A DNA stretch of 8,625 bases. Source: Patescibacteria group bacterium (GTDB lineage: Bacteria > Patescibacteriota > Patescibacteriia > UBA2591 > UBA6264). The notes beneath the pieces were generated by a model that did no database searches, was not told the origin of the DNA, and saw only the letters and a list, made by a program, of their open reading frames with translations. Of this stretch, positions 1 through 6,872 are shown one piece after another; the stretch's first letter is position 1, and each line of letters starts with the position of its first letter. Made by a program: the position numbers and the translations under genes. The DNA lies in contig JACZVN010000011.1 in the NCBI GenBank assembly GCA_022572625.1, positions 1 to 8,625 of the forward strand. The letters are read 5' to 3'.

Positions 1-471
1 CTTATGTCCGAGGCTAGAAAATATGCCATTTCTCTAACAGTGGCCCATCAATATTTAGGGCAGCTCACAAAGCAAGTAAAAGAATCAGTACTAGGAAATG
101 TGGCAACCATTATTATTTTTCGGGTTGGAGGTGAAGATGCCCGATCGCTTGAATCAGATATGGCGCCACTTTTTAAAACCAAAGATATGATTAATTTAGG
201 CAAGCGGGAGTTTTATATTAAATTAATGATTGATGGCGAATCCTACGATCCATTTTCAGCTAAAACTTTAAGCATATTAAAACCCAATCATCCGTCATAT
301 AAACAAGAAATTATTGAGGCTTCTCGACGTAAATATAGCATTCCAGTTGGCGCCGCTGAAAAGTTAATTATAGAAGAGGAAGATCAGATTCTGCGAAGCG
401 CTCAAGAAAAGGCGGCCATTACGGGCAAAGGAAAGGACGACGAAGATAAAAATCCCCAGCCGCTTATTTAG
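1..471 (+). CDS. TraD/VirD4-like P-loop ATPase, C-terminal part (5' end outside window)
   Basis: The frame is open from base 1, and the visible part matches the C-terminal third of the full-length ATPase at 2482-4152. Both share SEARKY, AHQY.GQL, the GN...FRVG block, Y.KLM.DG and PFSA.TL in the same order. The ATG at base 4 is an internal Met, not the start, because the homologous protein has about 310 residues before this point. In the TraD/VirD4 coupling-protein family this segment is the end of the RecA-like motor domain, after Walker B; Walker A and B would lie upstream of the window. The tail is charged (rich in E, K and D) and has no cysteines, so it lacks the zinc ribbon and Pro-rich tail of the downstream paralogue. 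It ends in TAG. The likely role is an ATP-driven motor of a type IV secretion or pilus-like machine; the substrate is unknown. Confidence 0.82.
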   Translation, partial: LMSEARKYAISLTVAHQYLGQLTKQVKESVLGNVATIIIFRVGGEDARSLESDMAPLFKTKDMINLGKREFYIKLMIDGESYDPFSAKTLSILKPNHPSYKQEIIEASRRKYSIPVGAAEKLIIEEEDQILRSAQEKAAITGKGKDDEDKNPQPLI

Positions 472-545
472 TTATTACTAGTTTAGATAGTTTAAAATTA
501 TAGTTTTGTTTCTTGTCCTGGATAATTTCAGTTATAAATTTTGTT

Positions 546-562
546 ATGCCGGGGCATTTTTT
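546..562 (+). terminator. weak terminator-like hairpin after the first ATPase gene
   Basis: A short inverted repeat (ATGCC at 546-550, GGCAT at 553-557) runs directly into six T's (557-562), 75 bases past the TAG of the upstream ATPase gene. With a realistic loop only four pairs (ATGC/GCAT) form around CGGG, so the hairpin is weak. Its position between two genes and the T-run support an intrinsic terminator; the short stem argues against an efficient one. Confidence 0.35.
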
Positions 563-618
563 AAATAAATAAAAGTTTGAATAGATTTTTTAAGAAATTA
601 GAGTAATCTAATATTACA

Positions 619-639
619 TTCAGAACATCATATTCTGAA
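619..639. repeat. 7-bp inverted repeat upstream of the Cys-rich gene
   Basis: TTCAGAA (619-625) and its exact complement TTCTGAA (633-639) are separated by seven bases. The repeat lies 30 bases before the ATG at 669, in the only sizeable gap of the window. It has no T-run, so it is not a terminator. It could be an operator or a leader hairpin; a chance match in AT-rich DNA is also possible. Confidence 0.3.
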
Positions 640-668
640 CAAGAAGTTAAAAATATTTTATGTAAAAA

Positions 669-2435
669 ATGCTATCTTCGAGCAGTTATATGACATCAAA
701 AACACCACAATTTAATAAGGCTTTAGACAAGTATTTTAGTGAACTAAAACTTGATCATCAGGGAGGTCAATGGAGAATTTGTAGATTATCTGGAGATAAG
801 TTTTACGTGCGCCCGGAAGATATAGAATTTTATAAGGGAATGAAGGTGCCATTGCCGACATTATCATTGCGCGAGAGAAGTCGTCTAAAACTTGCTTTTA
901 TTAATGTTTATAATATTTTCAAAACAAAGTCGTCATTTTCTGGAAAACAAATGATATCGCTTTATCCTCCATCTACACCGTATAAAATTTATGAGCACCA
1001 AGCGTGGTTTGGTGATGATTGGGATCCATTTGATTACGGTATAGATTATGATCCGAATAAAGGATTTTTTAAACAGTTTCAAAAACTTCAACTTCAAGTT
1101 CCCTTGCCAAATCTTTCAATTGATAGTACAAGTGTTAATTGTGATTATGCAACGAGTATAAGGCGTTCTAAAAATTGCTATCTTGTTTTTGGCGCGTTAA
1201 ACAGTGAAGACAGCGCTCATAGTATAGAGCTCATTGATTCACGTAATTGTTATGACTGTTTTACGGTTTTTAATTCAGACACTTGCTATGATTGTTTTGA
1301 GGGTTCATACCTTTACCGATGTTTCTATGTTGAATACTCACGGCATTGTCTAGATTCATATTTTCTTTTTGACTGTCGGAATTGTGAATATTGCTTTGGT
1401 TGCACCAATTTAAGAAATAAGAAGTATTATTTCTTAAATAAAGCCCTTAGCAAAGAGACCTATCAGAAAGAAATAGGAAAATTCAATCTTGGAGATCGTG
1501 ATGTTATTAATTCACTAAAGGATAAATTTGAGGTACTCAAAGGACAGGCATTTTACAAGCAAAATCATAATGACCGTACAGTTGAAAGCCAGGGAGATTT
1601 TCTTAAGGATTCTAAAAATTGTTATTTTTGTTTTTACAGCATAGATAGCCAAAATCTTACTTATTGTACGGGAGGAATTAAAAATCGAGATTCATATGAC
1701 CTGATTGGAGGAGTAGGTATAGAATTATCTTATGAGTCGGCTGGCGGGGGAATGCAAAATCATCACGTTATGTTTACCACATTAATTGATGCCTGCCGTG
1801 ATTTAGAATATTCCAAACAATGTACAAACTGCCACAATTGTTTTGGTTGTATCGGGTTGAGAAATAAATCATTTTGTATTTTTAATAAACAATATTCAGA
1901 GAAGGATTATTGGAAAAAGTTGGATGAAATAAAAACAAATATGTTTAAGAGCGGCGAGTATGGTGAGTTTTTCCCGCCTACTCTTTCTACTTTCCCATAT
2001 AATATTTCTATTGCCACATCATTTAAAGGGTATGATGATATCGATTTGGCAAAGCAATATGGATACAATATTGAGGATGTTAAGCATGATATAGTAGATA
2101 CTAAGGGTGAAATAGTTAATACCCAGTCCCTACCTAAGGATATAAAAGATATTAAAGATGACATTTTAAATAAACAACTTTTTGACCAAGATCACGAAAG
2201 AAAATTTATAATTATAAAATCGGAATTGGAGTTTTATCGAAGACACAATATCCCAATTCCTCTTCATCATCCGATTGAGCGACTATCTGATAAACGTAAA
2301 AAACTCGGCACCCTGCTTTTTAAACTATATGAGCGCAAATGTGATAAGTGTAATAAGCAAATGCAAACAGTTTACGCTCCTGACCGAAAGGAGATAGTAT
2401 ATTGTGAAAAATGTTATCAATCTGAAGTAATTTAG
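669..2435 (+). CDS. Cys/aromatic-repeat protein with terminal zinc-ribbon modules, function unknown
   Basis: The protein has 588 residues and 26 cysteines, with no signal peptide or membrane segment. Residues 43-112 form an N-terminal module (FYVRPEDIEFY, VPLP, then SSFSGKQM). Its counterpart at 511-583 has the same motif order (FIIIKSELEFY, IPIP, then CDKCNKQM). The C-terminal copy ends in an intact CxxC-x17-CxxC ribbon (C558, C561, C579, C582); in the N-terminal copy all four positions are S, S, E and A at identical spacing. Between them are two related repeat blocks, about 155-262 and 311-418. Each opens with SKNCY and closes with CFGC..LRNK followed by FNK or FLNK. Block A has CYDC twice and then cysteines every nine residues (218, 227, 236, 245). 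I recall similar uncharacterised proteins from Patescibacteria. A metal-binding or beta-solenoid scaffold is an inference. The start is uncertain: TAA at 663-665 excludes an upstream start, and Met8 (690) is an alternative. No Shine-Dalgarno is visible. It ends in TAG. Confidence 0.85.
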   Translation: MLSSSSYMTSKTPQFNKALDKYFSELKLDHQGGQWRICRLSGDKFYVRPEDIEFYKGMKVPLPTLSLRERSRLKLAFINVYNIFKTKSSFSGKQMISLYPPSTPYKIYEHQAWFGDDWDPFDYGIDYDPNKGFFKQFQKLQLQVPLPNLSIDSTSVNCDYATSIRRSKNCYLVFGALNSEDSAHSIELIDSRNCYDCFTVFNSDTCYDCFEGSYLYRCFYVEYSRHCLDSYFLFDCRNCEYCFGCTNLRNKKYYFLNKALSKETYQKEIGKFNLGDRDVINSLKDKFEVLKGQAFYKQNHNDRTVESQGDFLKDSKNCYFCFYSIDSQNLTYCTGGIKNRDSYDLIGGVGIELSYESAGGGMQNHHVMFTTLIDACRDLEYSKQCTNCHNCFGCIGLRNKSFCIFNKQYSEKDYWKKLDEIKTNMFKSGEYGEFFPPTLSTFPYNISIATSFKGYDDIDLAKQYGYNIEDVKHDIVDTKGEIVNTQSLPKDIKDIKDDILNKQLFDQDHERKFIIIKSELEFYRRHNIPIPLHHPIERLSDKRKKLGTLLFKLYERKCDKCNKQMQTVYAPDRKEIVYCEKCYQSEVI

Positions 2436-2446
2436 AGTATTTATAT

Positions 2447-2474
2447 TTGCAATAATATAAGATGGCAGTATAAT
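2447..2474 (+). promoter_or_regulatory. sigma70-type promoter, predicted leaderless start
   Basis: TTGCAA (2447-2452) and a perfect TATAAT (2469-2474) are spaced by 16 bases, just after the stop of the Cys-rich gene. The last base of the -10 box is only seven bases before the A of the ATG at 2482. Transcription starting the usual 6-8 bases downstream would begin at or next to the start codon, giving a leaderless or near-leaderless mRNA. No Shine-Dalgarno is present, which agrees with this. It would drive the five-gene unit that ends at 8231. Confidence 0.6.
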
Positions 2475-2481
2475 ATATATT

Positions 2482-4152
2482 ATGACCAATCATATAGAGG
2501 AAGAAAAAAAAGATCAAGAAAGGGATAAAGAGATTGTTTATTTATCCAAGACAAATTTTCGCAATGCCGAAAAACTTTTTGGCATTAAAAGAAAAGATCG
2601 GCGTCAGCATATGTATGTAATCGGAAAAACAGGGACTGGAAAGTCCGTTTTTATCCATAACATGATTTTGCAAGATATTATGAACGGCGAAGGTGTTTGC
2701 GTGGTTGATCCGCACGGTGAGTTAGTTGAAGAAATTTTAACTAAAATTCCTAAAAGCCGAGAAAAAGATATTATTTATTTTAATCCAGCCGACACTGAGT
2801 ATCATGTTGGCTTTAATGTGTTAGAACTGCCTGATCCAAAGTATAAGCATTTAGCGGCTTCTGGATTGATGGGTATTTTTACAAAGATTTGGGCCGGTGT
2901 TTGGTCTGCCAGAATGGAATATATTCTTCATAATGCTGTTTTAGCGCTCTTGGATACTCCCGGCACAACGCTTTTAGGCATACCACGGTTATTGGTTGAT
3001 AAGGAGTACAGACAAAAAATTATTGGAAATCTTCAAGATCCGGTGGTAAAAGCTTTTTGGGTTAATGAATATGAAGAATGGCAGGATCGATTTCGCAATG
3101 AGGCGATTGCGCCAATTCAAAATAAAGTCGGGCAGTTTCTTTCTACTTCGCTCATACGAAATGTGGTTGGTCAAAGCAAGAGCACCGTTAATATTTTTGA
3201 CATTATGAATAAAGGGAAGATATTTTTGGTTAATGTTTCAAAGGGAAGAATTGGCGAAGATAACGCCGCCCTTTTAGGGGCAATGTTAATTACTAAAATT
3301 CAGCTGGCGGCGATGGAGCGAGTCCGTATTCCAGAATATGAACGTAGGGATTTTTATCTTTATGTTGATGAATTTCAGAATTTTGCCACTGATTCTTTTG
3401 CCAATGTTCTTTCTGAAGCGCGAAAATATCGTCTTAATTTGATTATTGCTCATCAATATATCGGACAATTAAGCACAGAGACTTCTAATAAGATTCGTGA
3501 TGCCGTGTTTGGTAATATCGGGACAATGGTTACCTTTCGGGTTGGAGCAGCTGATGCCGATTTTTTAGAAAAAGAATATAGCCCTGAGTTTACGGCTCAA
3601 GATATTGTTAATCTGCCCAATTATCGTATTTATCTTAAATTAATGGTTGACGGAGTCACCAGTCGTCCTTTTTCCGCCAATACGTTACCCCCGTTTACAG
3701 CCAAAGGTTATAAACCAGTGGATGCGCAGAAGATGATTGACACCTGCCGTCGGCTTTACGCCCGTCCCAACAAAGAAGTGGAAGCAGAAATTAGAGAATT
3801 CAGCAGTGGTGTTAGCACCACCTCCTCCGGGCTTTACCTGACGACTTGTTCTCTTTGTAAGAATGATACCAAAGTGCCATTTAAACCTGATCCTAAACGG
3901 CCAATCTATTGTAAAGATTGCATGGAAAAGATTAAAGCCGGAACCGTTAAGCCAATTACTCTAACTGGCAATATTAAATCATCTTATAAGGATACTAGGG
4001 GAGCATCAAGTCTTTCTGAACTGGGCATAGAATTTGAAAAGGAAAAAGAATCGCCTCCACCGCCACCGCCTCGTACCCAAAGACCATTTTCGCCTCGTAC
4101 CCAAAGACCATCATCACCTCCACACAAGTATCCTAATAGTAGAAGATATTAG
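2482..4152 (+). CDS. TraD/VirD4-like ATPase with CxxC-x17-CxxC zinc ribbon and Pro-rich tail
   Basis: The protein has 556 residues and belongs to the type IV secretion coupling-protein/HerA-like P-loop group. Walker A is GKTGTGKS (48-55), VVDPHGE lies at 74-80, and Walker B is YLYVDEFQN (about 292-300, acidic pair D296-E297). SEARKY (311-316) and AHQYIGQL (323-330) follow. Residues about 120-220 would be the helical all-alpha insertion typical of this family. The N-terminus is charged and has no membrane helix, unlike classical VirD4/TraD, so any membrane attachment must come from a partner. After the motor come a ribbon with C456, C459, C477 and C480 (exactly 17 residues between pairs) and a tail with six consecutive prolines and PRTQRP repeated twice. 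It is a paralogue of the truncated gene at the left edge. The role is probably ATP-driven translocation of DNA or protein; the substrate is unknown. The start directly follows a promoter. It ends in TAG, 11 bases before rsmI. Confidence 0.9.
   Translation: MTNHIEEEKKDQERDKEIVYLSKTNFRNAEKLFGIKRKDRRQHMYVIGKTGTGKSVFIHNMILQDIMNGEGVCVVDPHGELVEEILTKIPKSREKDIIYFNPADTEYHVGFNVLELPDPKYKHLAASGLMGIFTKIWAGVWSARMEYILHNAVLALLDTPGTTLLGIPRLLVDKEYRQKIIGNLQDPVVKAFWVNEYEEWQDRFRNEAIAPIQNKVGQFLSTSLIRNVVGQSKSTVNIFDIMNKGKIFLVNVSKGRIGEDNAALLGAMLITKIQLAAMERVRIPEYERRDFYLYVDEFQNFATDSFANVLSEARKYRLNLIIAHQYIGQLSTETSNKIRDAVFGNIGTMVTFRVGAADADFLEKEYSPEFTAQDIVNLPNYRIYLKLMVDGVTSRPFSANTLPPFTAKGYKPVDAQKMIDTCRRLYARPNKEVEAEIREFSSGVSTTSSGLYLTTCSLCKNDTKVPFKPDPKRPIYCKDCMEKIKAGTVKPITLTGNIKSSYKDTRGASSLSELGIEFEKEKESPPPPPPRTQRPFSPRTQRPSSPPHKYPNSRRY
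4067..4110 (+). repeat. 20-base tandem repeat encoding the Pro/Arg-rich tail
   Basis: Two identical 20-base copies (4067-4086 and 4091-4110) begin CGCCTCGTAC and end CAAAGACCA, with a period of 24 bases. They keep the reading frame and encode PRTQRPFS followed by PRTQRPSS in the C-terminal tail of the ATPase. Exact DNA identity points to a recent slippage or duplication event. Confidence 0.85.
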
Positions 4153-4163
4153 TTTTTAAATTA

Positions 4164-4841
4164 ATGAAATTATATATTGTAGCCACTCCGATTGGAAATC
4201 TTAATGATATTACGTTAAGGGCTATTGATGTGCTTAAAACTGTAGATTGGATTTTGTGTGAGGATACAAGGCAGACCAGAAAACTTTTGGATCATTATAA
4301 GATAAACACCCCGGTAATTAGTTATCATCAGCATTCAAAAATAAAAAAGATTAACCAGATTGGAAATTTACTTAATCAAGGAAAAGACTTAGCCCTTGTT
4401 TCTGATGCTGGTACACCGGGCATAGCTGATCCGGGAAATAAGTTAATTAGTTTAACACTTAGACAGTTGGCTGATTTAGAGATTATTCCTATTCCTGGTC
4501 CGTCAGCGGTGATTGCGGCCCTAAGTATTTGTGGTTTTCCCACTGATCGATTTATATTTTTAGGGTTTCCTCCGGTTAAAAAAGCTAGGAATAAATTTTT
4601 TAAAAATCTCAATCATATTAAATACACAATTGTAATCTATGAATCACCTTATAGAATATTAAAAACTTTAGATGACTTGCTTAAAGTATCAGCCGTGGCT
4701 CATCGCCAGATTATGGTGGCCCGAGAATTAACTAAAAAATTTGAAAGTATTTATCGAGGGAATATTAAAAAGGTAATAGTAGAAATTAAAAAAGGTTTAA
4801 TTAAAGGAGAGTTTGTCATTGTAATCGAACCCAAAAAATAG
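4164..4841 (+). CDS. rsmI: 16S rRNA (cytidine1402-2'-O)-methyltransferase RsmI
   Basis: RsmI uses S-adenosylmethionine to methylate the 2'-OH of C1402 in the 16S rRNA decoding centre, which tunes start-codon choice and fidelity. The family signature is complete: YIVATPIGNLNDITLRA at the N-terminus, CEDTRQTRKLL (32-42), SDAGTPGIADPG (80-91), PIPGPSA (109-115), FLGFPP (132-137), YESPYRILKTL (159-169), ARELTKKFE (186-194) and GEFVIVI at the end. At 225 residues it covers the tetrapyrrole-methylase-like fold but lacks the C-terminal extension of the roughly 286-aa E. coli enzyme. The usual GFLP motif reads GFPP. It starts 11 bases after the ATPase gene and ends in TAG four bases before metG. An rsmI-metG neighbourhood is also known in Firmicutes (B. 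subtilis yabC near metS), so this pairing is not unusual. Confidence 0.95.
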   Translation: MKLYIVATPIGNLNDITLRAIDVLKTVDWILCEDTRQTRKLLDHYKINTPVISYHQHSKIKKINQIGNLLNQGKDLALVSDAGTPGIADPGNKLISLTLRQLADLEIIPIPGPSAVIAALSICGFPTDRFIFLGFPPVKKARNKFFKNLNHIKYTIVIYESPYRILKTLDDLLKVSAVAHRQIMVARELTKKFESIYRGNIKKVIVEIKKGLIKGEFVIVIEPKK

Positions 4842-4845
4842 AAAT

Positions 4846-6351
4846 ATGTCTAAATTTTATATCACTACCCCAATTTATTACGTTAATGCCCGACCGCATC
4901 TTGGCAGCGCCTATACTACCATTGCCGCTGATATTTTAGCCCGCTGGCATCGAATGAAAGGCGAAAAAGTTTTCTTTTTAACTGGCACGGATGAACATGG
5001 CGAAAAAGTAGCCCAGGCAGCGCAAGAACAAAATATTACTCCCCATGAGTTATGTGACCGAAATTCAGCCAAGTTTAAACAGGTTTTTGATACTTTAAAA
5101 ATTTCCTATGATCGATTTATTAGGACGACGGATCGAAATCATGAAGATATGGTCGCTCATATTTTAAAAGATTTAAAAAAGAAGAAATTAATTTACGCCG
5201 GCGCTTATGAAGGACTCTATTGCGTTGGTTGCGAGCGATATTACACCGTTAAAGAATTAGTTGATGATAAGTGCCCACTGCATCACCAGAAGCCAATTAC
5301 TTTATCTGAGAATTGTTACTTTTTTAAATTATCAGTTTTTAAAAAACCACTTTTGCAGCTGATTCGAAATAATGATTGGGTGATTGAACCTAAAGAAAGA
5401 AAAAACGAAGTTTTAGGCTTTTTAACTTCAGGAGAGTTAGAAGATTTAGCTATTTCTCGAGAAAAAGTAGAATGGGGTATACCGATTCCCTGGGAAAAAT
5501 CTCAAAGCGTTTATGTCTGGATAGACGCCCTACTTAATTATTTATCCGGCATTGGTTGGGATGGAAAAACCAAAAAATGGCCTGAAGCTTGGCCACCGGA
5601 CGTTCAATTAATTGGCAAAGATATTTTAAGATTTCACGCTATTATTTGGCCAGCTATTCTTTTAACTTTGGGAGCGCCTTTACCTAAAAAACTTTACGCC
5701 CATGGATTTTTAACCTCGGGCGGAAAAAAAATGGGCAAATCATTGGGTAATATTATTGATCCAGAAGAATTAGCCGTCACTTTTGGGGCGGACGCCCTGC
5801 GATGGCTTTTAGTTTCAACTTTTCCTTTTGGTTCAGATGGGGATATTTCCATGTCGAGATTTTATGATAAATATAATGCTGATTTATCCAATGGATTGGG
5901 GAATTTAGTGAGACGAGTTTTAACTTTGGCCACTAAAAATAAAGATACGTTTTTACCTCCTTCGGTTTCGGATGTAAGATTTAAACAAAAAATTAATTTG
6001 GTTTGGCAGGATTATGAAAAAGCTTTGGATGATTTTAAATTTGAAGCCGCCGTCGGTCATATTTCTAATTTAATTACTTTTTGTGATCGTTATATTGATC
6101 ACAAAAAACCTTGGAAATTATTTAAAGAAAATAAGGATTCATACCAAAAAGTTATTTATAATTTATTAGAGAGTCTCCGGCATTTAGCCTGGTTAATTAA
6201 TCCTTTTATGCCTGGTAAAAGTAATGACATTTTTAAATATCTAGGGATTGAATCAGCGGAAAAGAAAAAACCCTTAACTCAAGGGCAAAAGTGGGGTCAA
6301 GTAGATTTTATTAAAGTGACCCAAGGTGAAATTTTATTTCCTAAACTATAA
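4846..6351 (+). CDS. metG: methionyl-tRNA synthetase
   Basis: This class I synthetase charges tRNA-Met with methionine using ATP in the cytoplasm. The HIGH-type motif is HLGS (18-21) within NARPHLGSAY, and the KMSKS-type loop is KMGKS (295-299), with Gly in place of the first Ser. TGTDEHGEK (46-54), WIDALLNYLS (225-234), GKDILRFH (257-264) and FGADALRW (313-320) are present. The connective insertion has one zinc knuckle: C126-x2-C129 and C143-x2-H146. This CxxC/CxxH arrangement resembles the Thermus thermophilus enzyme more than the two-knuckle E. coli enzyme. The anticodon-binding helical domain occupies roughly 340-500, including YIDHKKPW (416-423). At 501 residues it stops there and has no appended C-terminal tRNA-binding (EMAPII/Trbp111-like) domain. 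It lies four bases after rsmI and 11 before the CvpA gene, has no Shine-Dalgarno, and ends in TAA. Confidence 0.97.
   Translation: MSKFYITTPIYYVNARPHLGSAYTTIAADILARWHRMKGEKVFFLTGTDEHGEKVAQAAQEQNITPHELCDRNSAKFKQVFDTLKISYDRFIRTTDRNHEDMVAHILKDLKKKKLIYAGAYEGLYCVGCERYYTVKELVDDKCPLHHQKPITLSENCYFFKLSVFKKPLLQLIRNNDWVIEPKERKNEVLGFLTSGELEDLAISREKVEWGIPIPWEKSQSVYVWIDALLNYLSGIGWDGKTKKWPEAWPPDVQLIGKDILRFHAIIWPAILLTLGAPLPKKLYAHGFLTSGGKKMGKSLGNIIDPEELAVTFGADALRWLLVSTFPFGSDGDISMSRFYDKYNADLSNGLGNLVRRVLTLATKNKDTFLPPSVSDVRFKQKINLVWQDYEKALDDFKFEAAVGHISNLITFCDRYIDHKKPWKLFKENKDSYQKVIYNLLESLRHLAWLINPFMPGKSNDIFKYLGIESAEKKKPLTQGQKWGQVDFIKVTQGEILFPKL
6078..6107. repeat. 11-bp perfect inverted repeat inside metG
   Basis: TTTTTGTGATC (6078-6088) and its exact complement GATCACAAAAA (6097-6107) flank an eight-base spacer. 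The segment encodes the conserved FCDRYIDHKK stretch of MetRS, so codon constraint may explain much of it. No T-run follows on either strand, so a terminator is unlikely. Confidence 0.6.
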
Positions 6352-6362
6352 ATATTTTAAAT

Positions 6363-6869
6363 ATGAGTTTTTTTGATCTAAGTCTGATTTTAATTTTATT
6401 CGGCTTTGTTTGGTTTGGTTTTTGGAATGGCCTGATTCATACCCTGGGAGGCATCATTAGTTTAGTGGCCGCCGTTTTTGTGGCCAGTCGTTGGTACGAA
6501 GTTTTAGCTTTGAAATTTTTACCTTTCTTAGGTGATAATTTTAATCTTTCTCGAATTTTAGCTTTTGTCGCCGTTTTTATGATCGCCCGATTTATTATTT
6601 TCTTAATTTTCCGGACGATTAATAAATTTTTTGAATTGCCTTTTTTAAATATTATTAATAAATTGGGCGGAGCAGTTTTTGGTTTAATTGAAGGAGGGTT
6701 GATTTTAGGTCTGGTTTTATATTTTTCAACTAAATTTCCTTTAGGAGAATGGTGGGTCCAGCTTATTAGCAGTTCAAATCTTGCTCCAAGTTTAATTGGT
6801 TTTAGCAAGATTTTACTGCCCCTTATTCCTGAAGCTTTAAAACAAATTAAAGCATTAATTCAATTTTAA
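6363..6869 (+). CDS. CvpA-family integral membrane protein
   Basis: The protein has 168 residues and is very hydrophobic. Four probable membrane helices lie at about 5-20, 26-42, 64-84 and 103-121, followed by an amphipathic C-terminal region. The N-terminal pattern (FDLSLILILFGFVWFGFWNG, then a Gly-Gly turn and a second helix) and a later segment NKLGGAVFGLIEGGLILG fit the CvpA (colicin V production) family, which has this helix-glycine layout and a length of about 160-180 residues. The biochemical role of CvpA proteins is poorly known; links to colicin V export, envelope homeostasis and biofilm have been reported in other bacteria. It sits 11 bases after metG and three bases before the HtrA-type protease gene, so a joint envelope role with the protease is plausible. 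It ends in TAA and has no Shine-Dalgarno. Confidence 0.85.
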   Translation: MSFFDLSLILILFGFVWFGFWNGLIHTLGGIISLVAAVFVASRWYEVLALKFLPFLGDNFNLSRILAFVAVFMIARFIIFLIFRTINKFFELPFLNIINKLGGAVFGLIEGGLILGLVLYFSTKFPLGEWWVQLISSSNLAPSLIGFSKILLPLIPEALKQIKALIQF

Positions 6870-6872
6870 TTT

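Noticed and set aside
4..471. The left-edge frame as a complete 155-aa gene starting at ATG 4.
   Set aside because: The Met corresponds to an internal Leu (310) of the paralogous ATPase and the frame is open to base 1.
577..604. Possible promoter for the Cys-rich gene (TTGAAT, 16-base spacer, TAGAGT).
   Set aside because: Each box matches consensus at only four of six positions in AT-rich DNA where such matches are frequent; a better -10 (TAATAT, 609-614) has no fitting -35.
6082..6103. TGTGA...TCACA inside metG as a CRP-type operator.
   Set aside because: The half-sites are 12 bases apart instead of 6, and the site lies deep inside a coding region.
6437..6808. A 123-aa minus-strand frame opposite the CvpA gene.
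   Set aside because: It is the complement of a well-supported membrane-protein gene, is Lys/Pro-rich with no recognisable domain, and has no independent signals.
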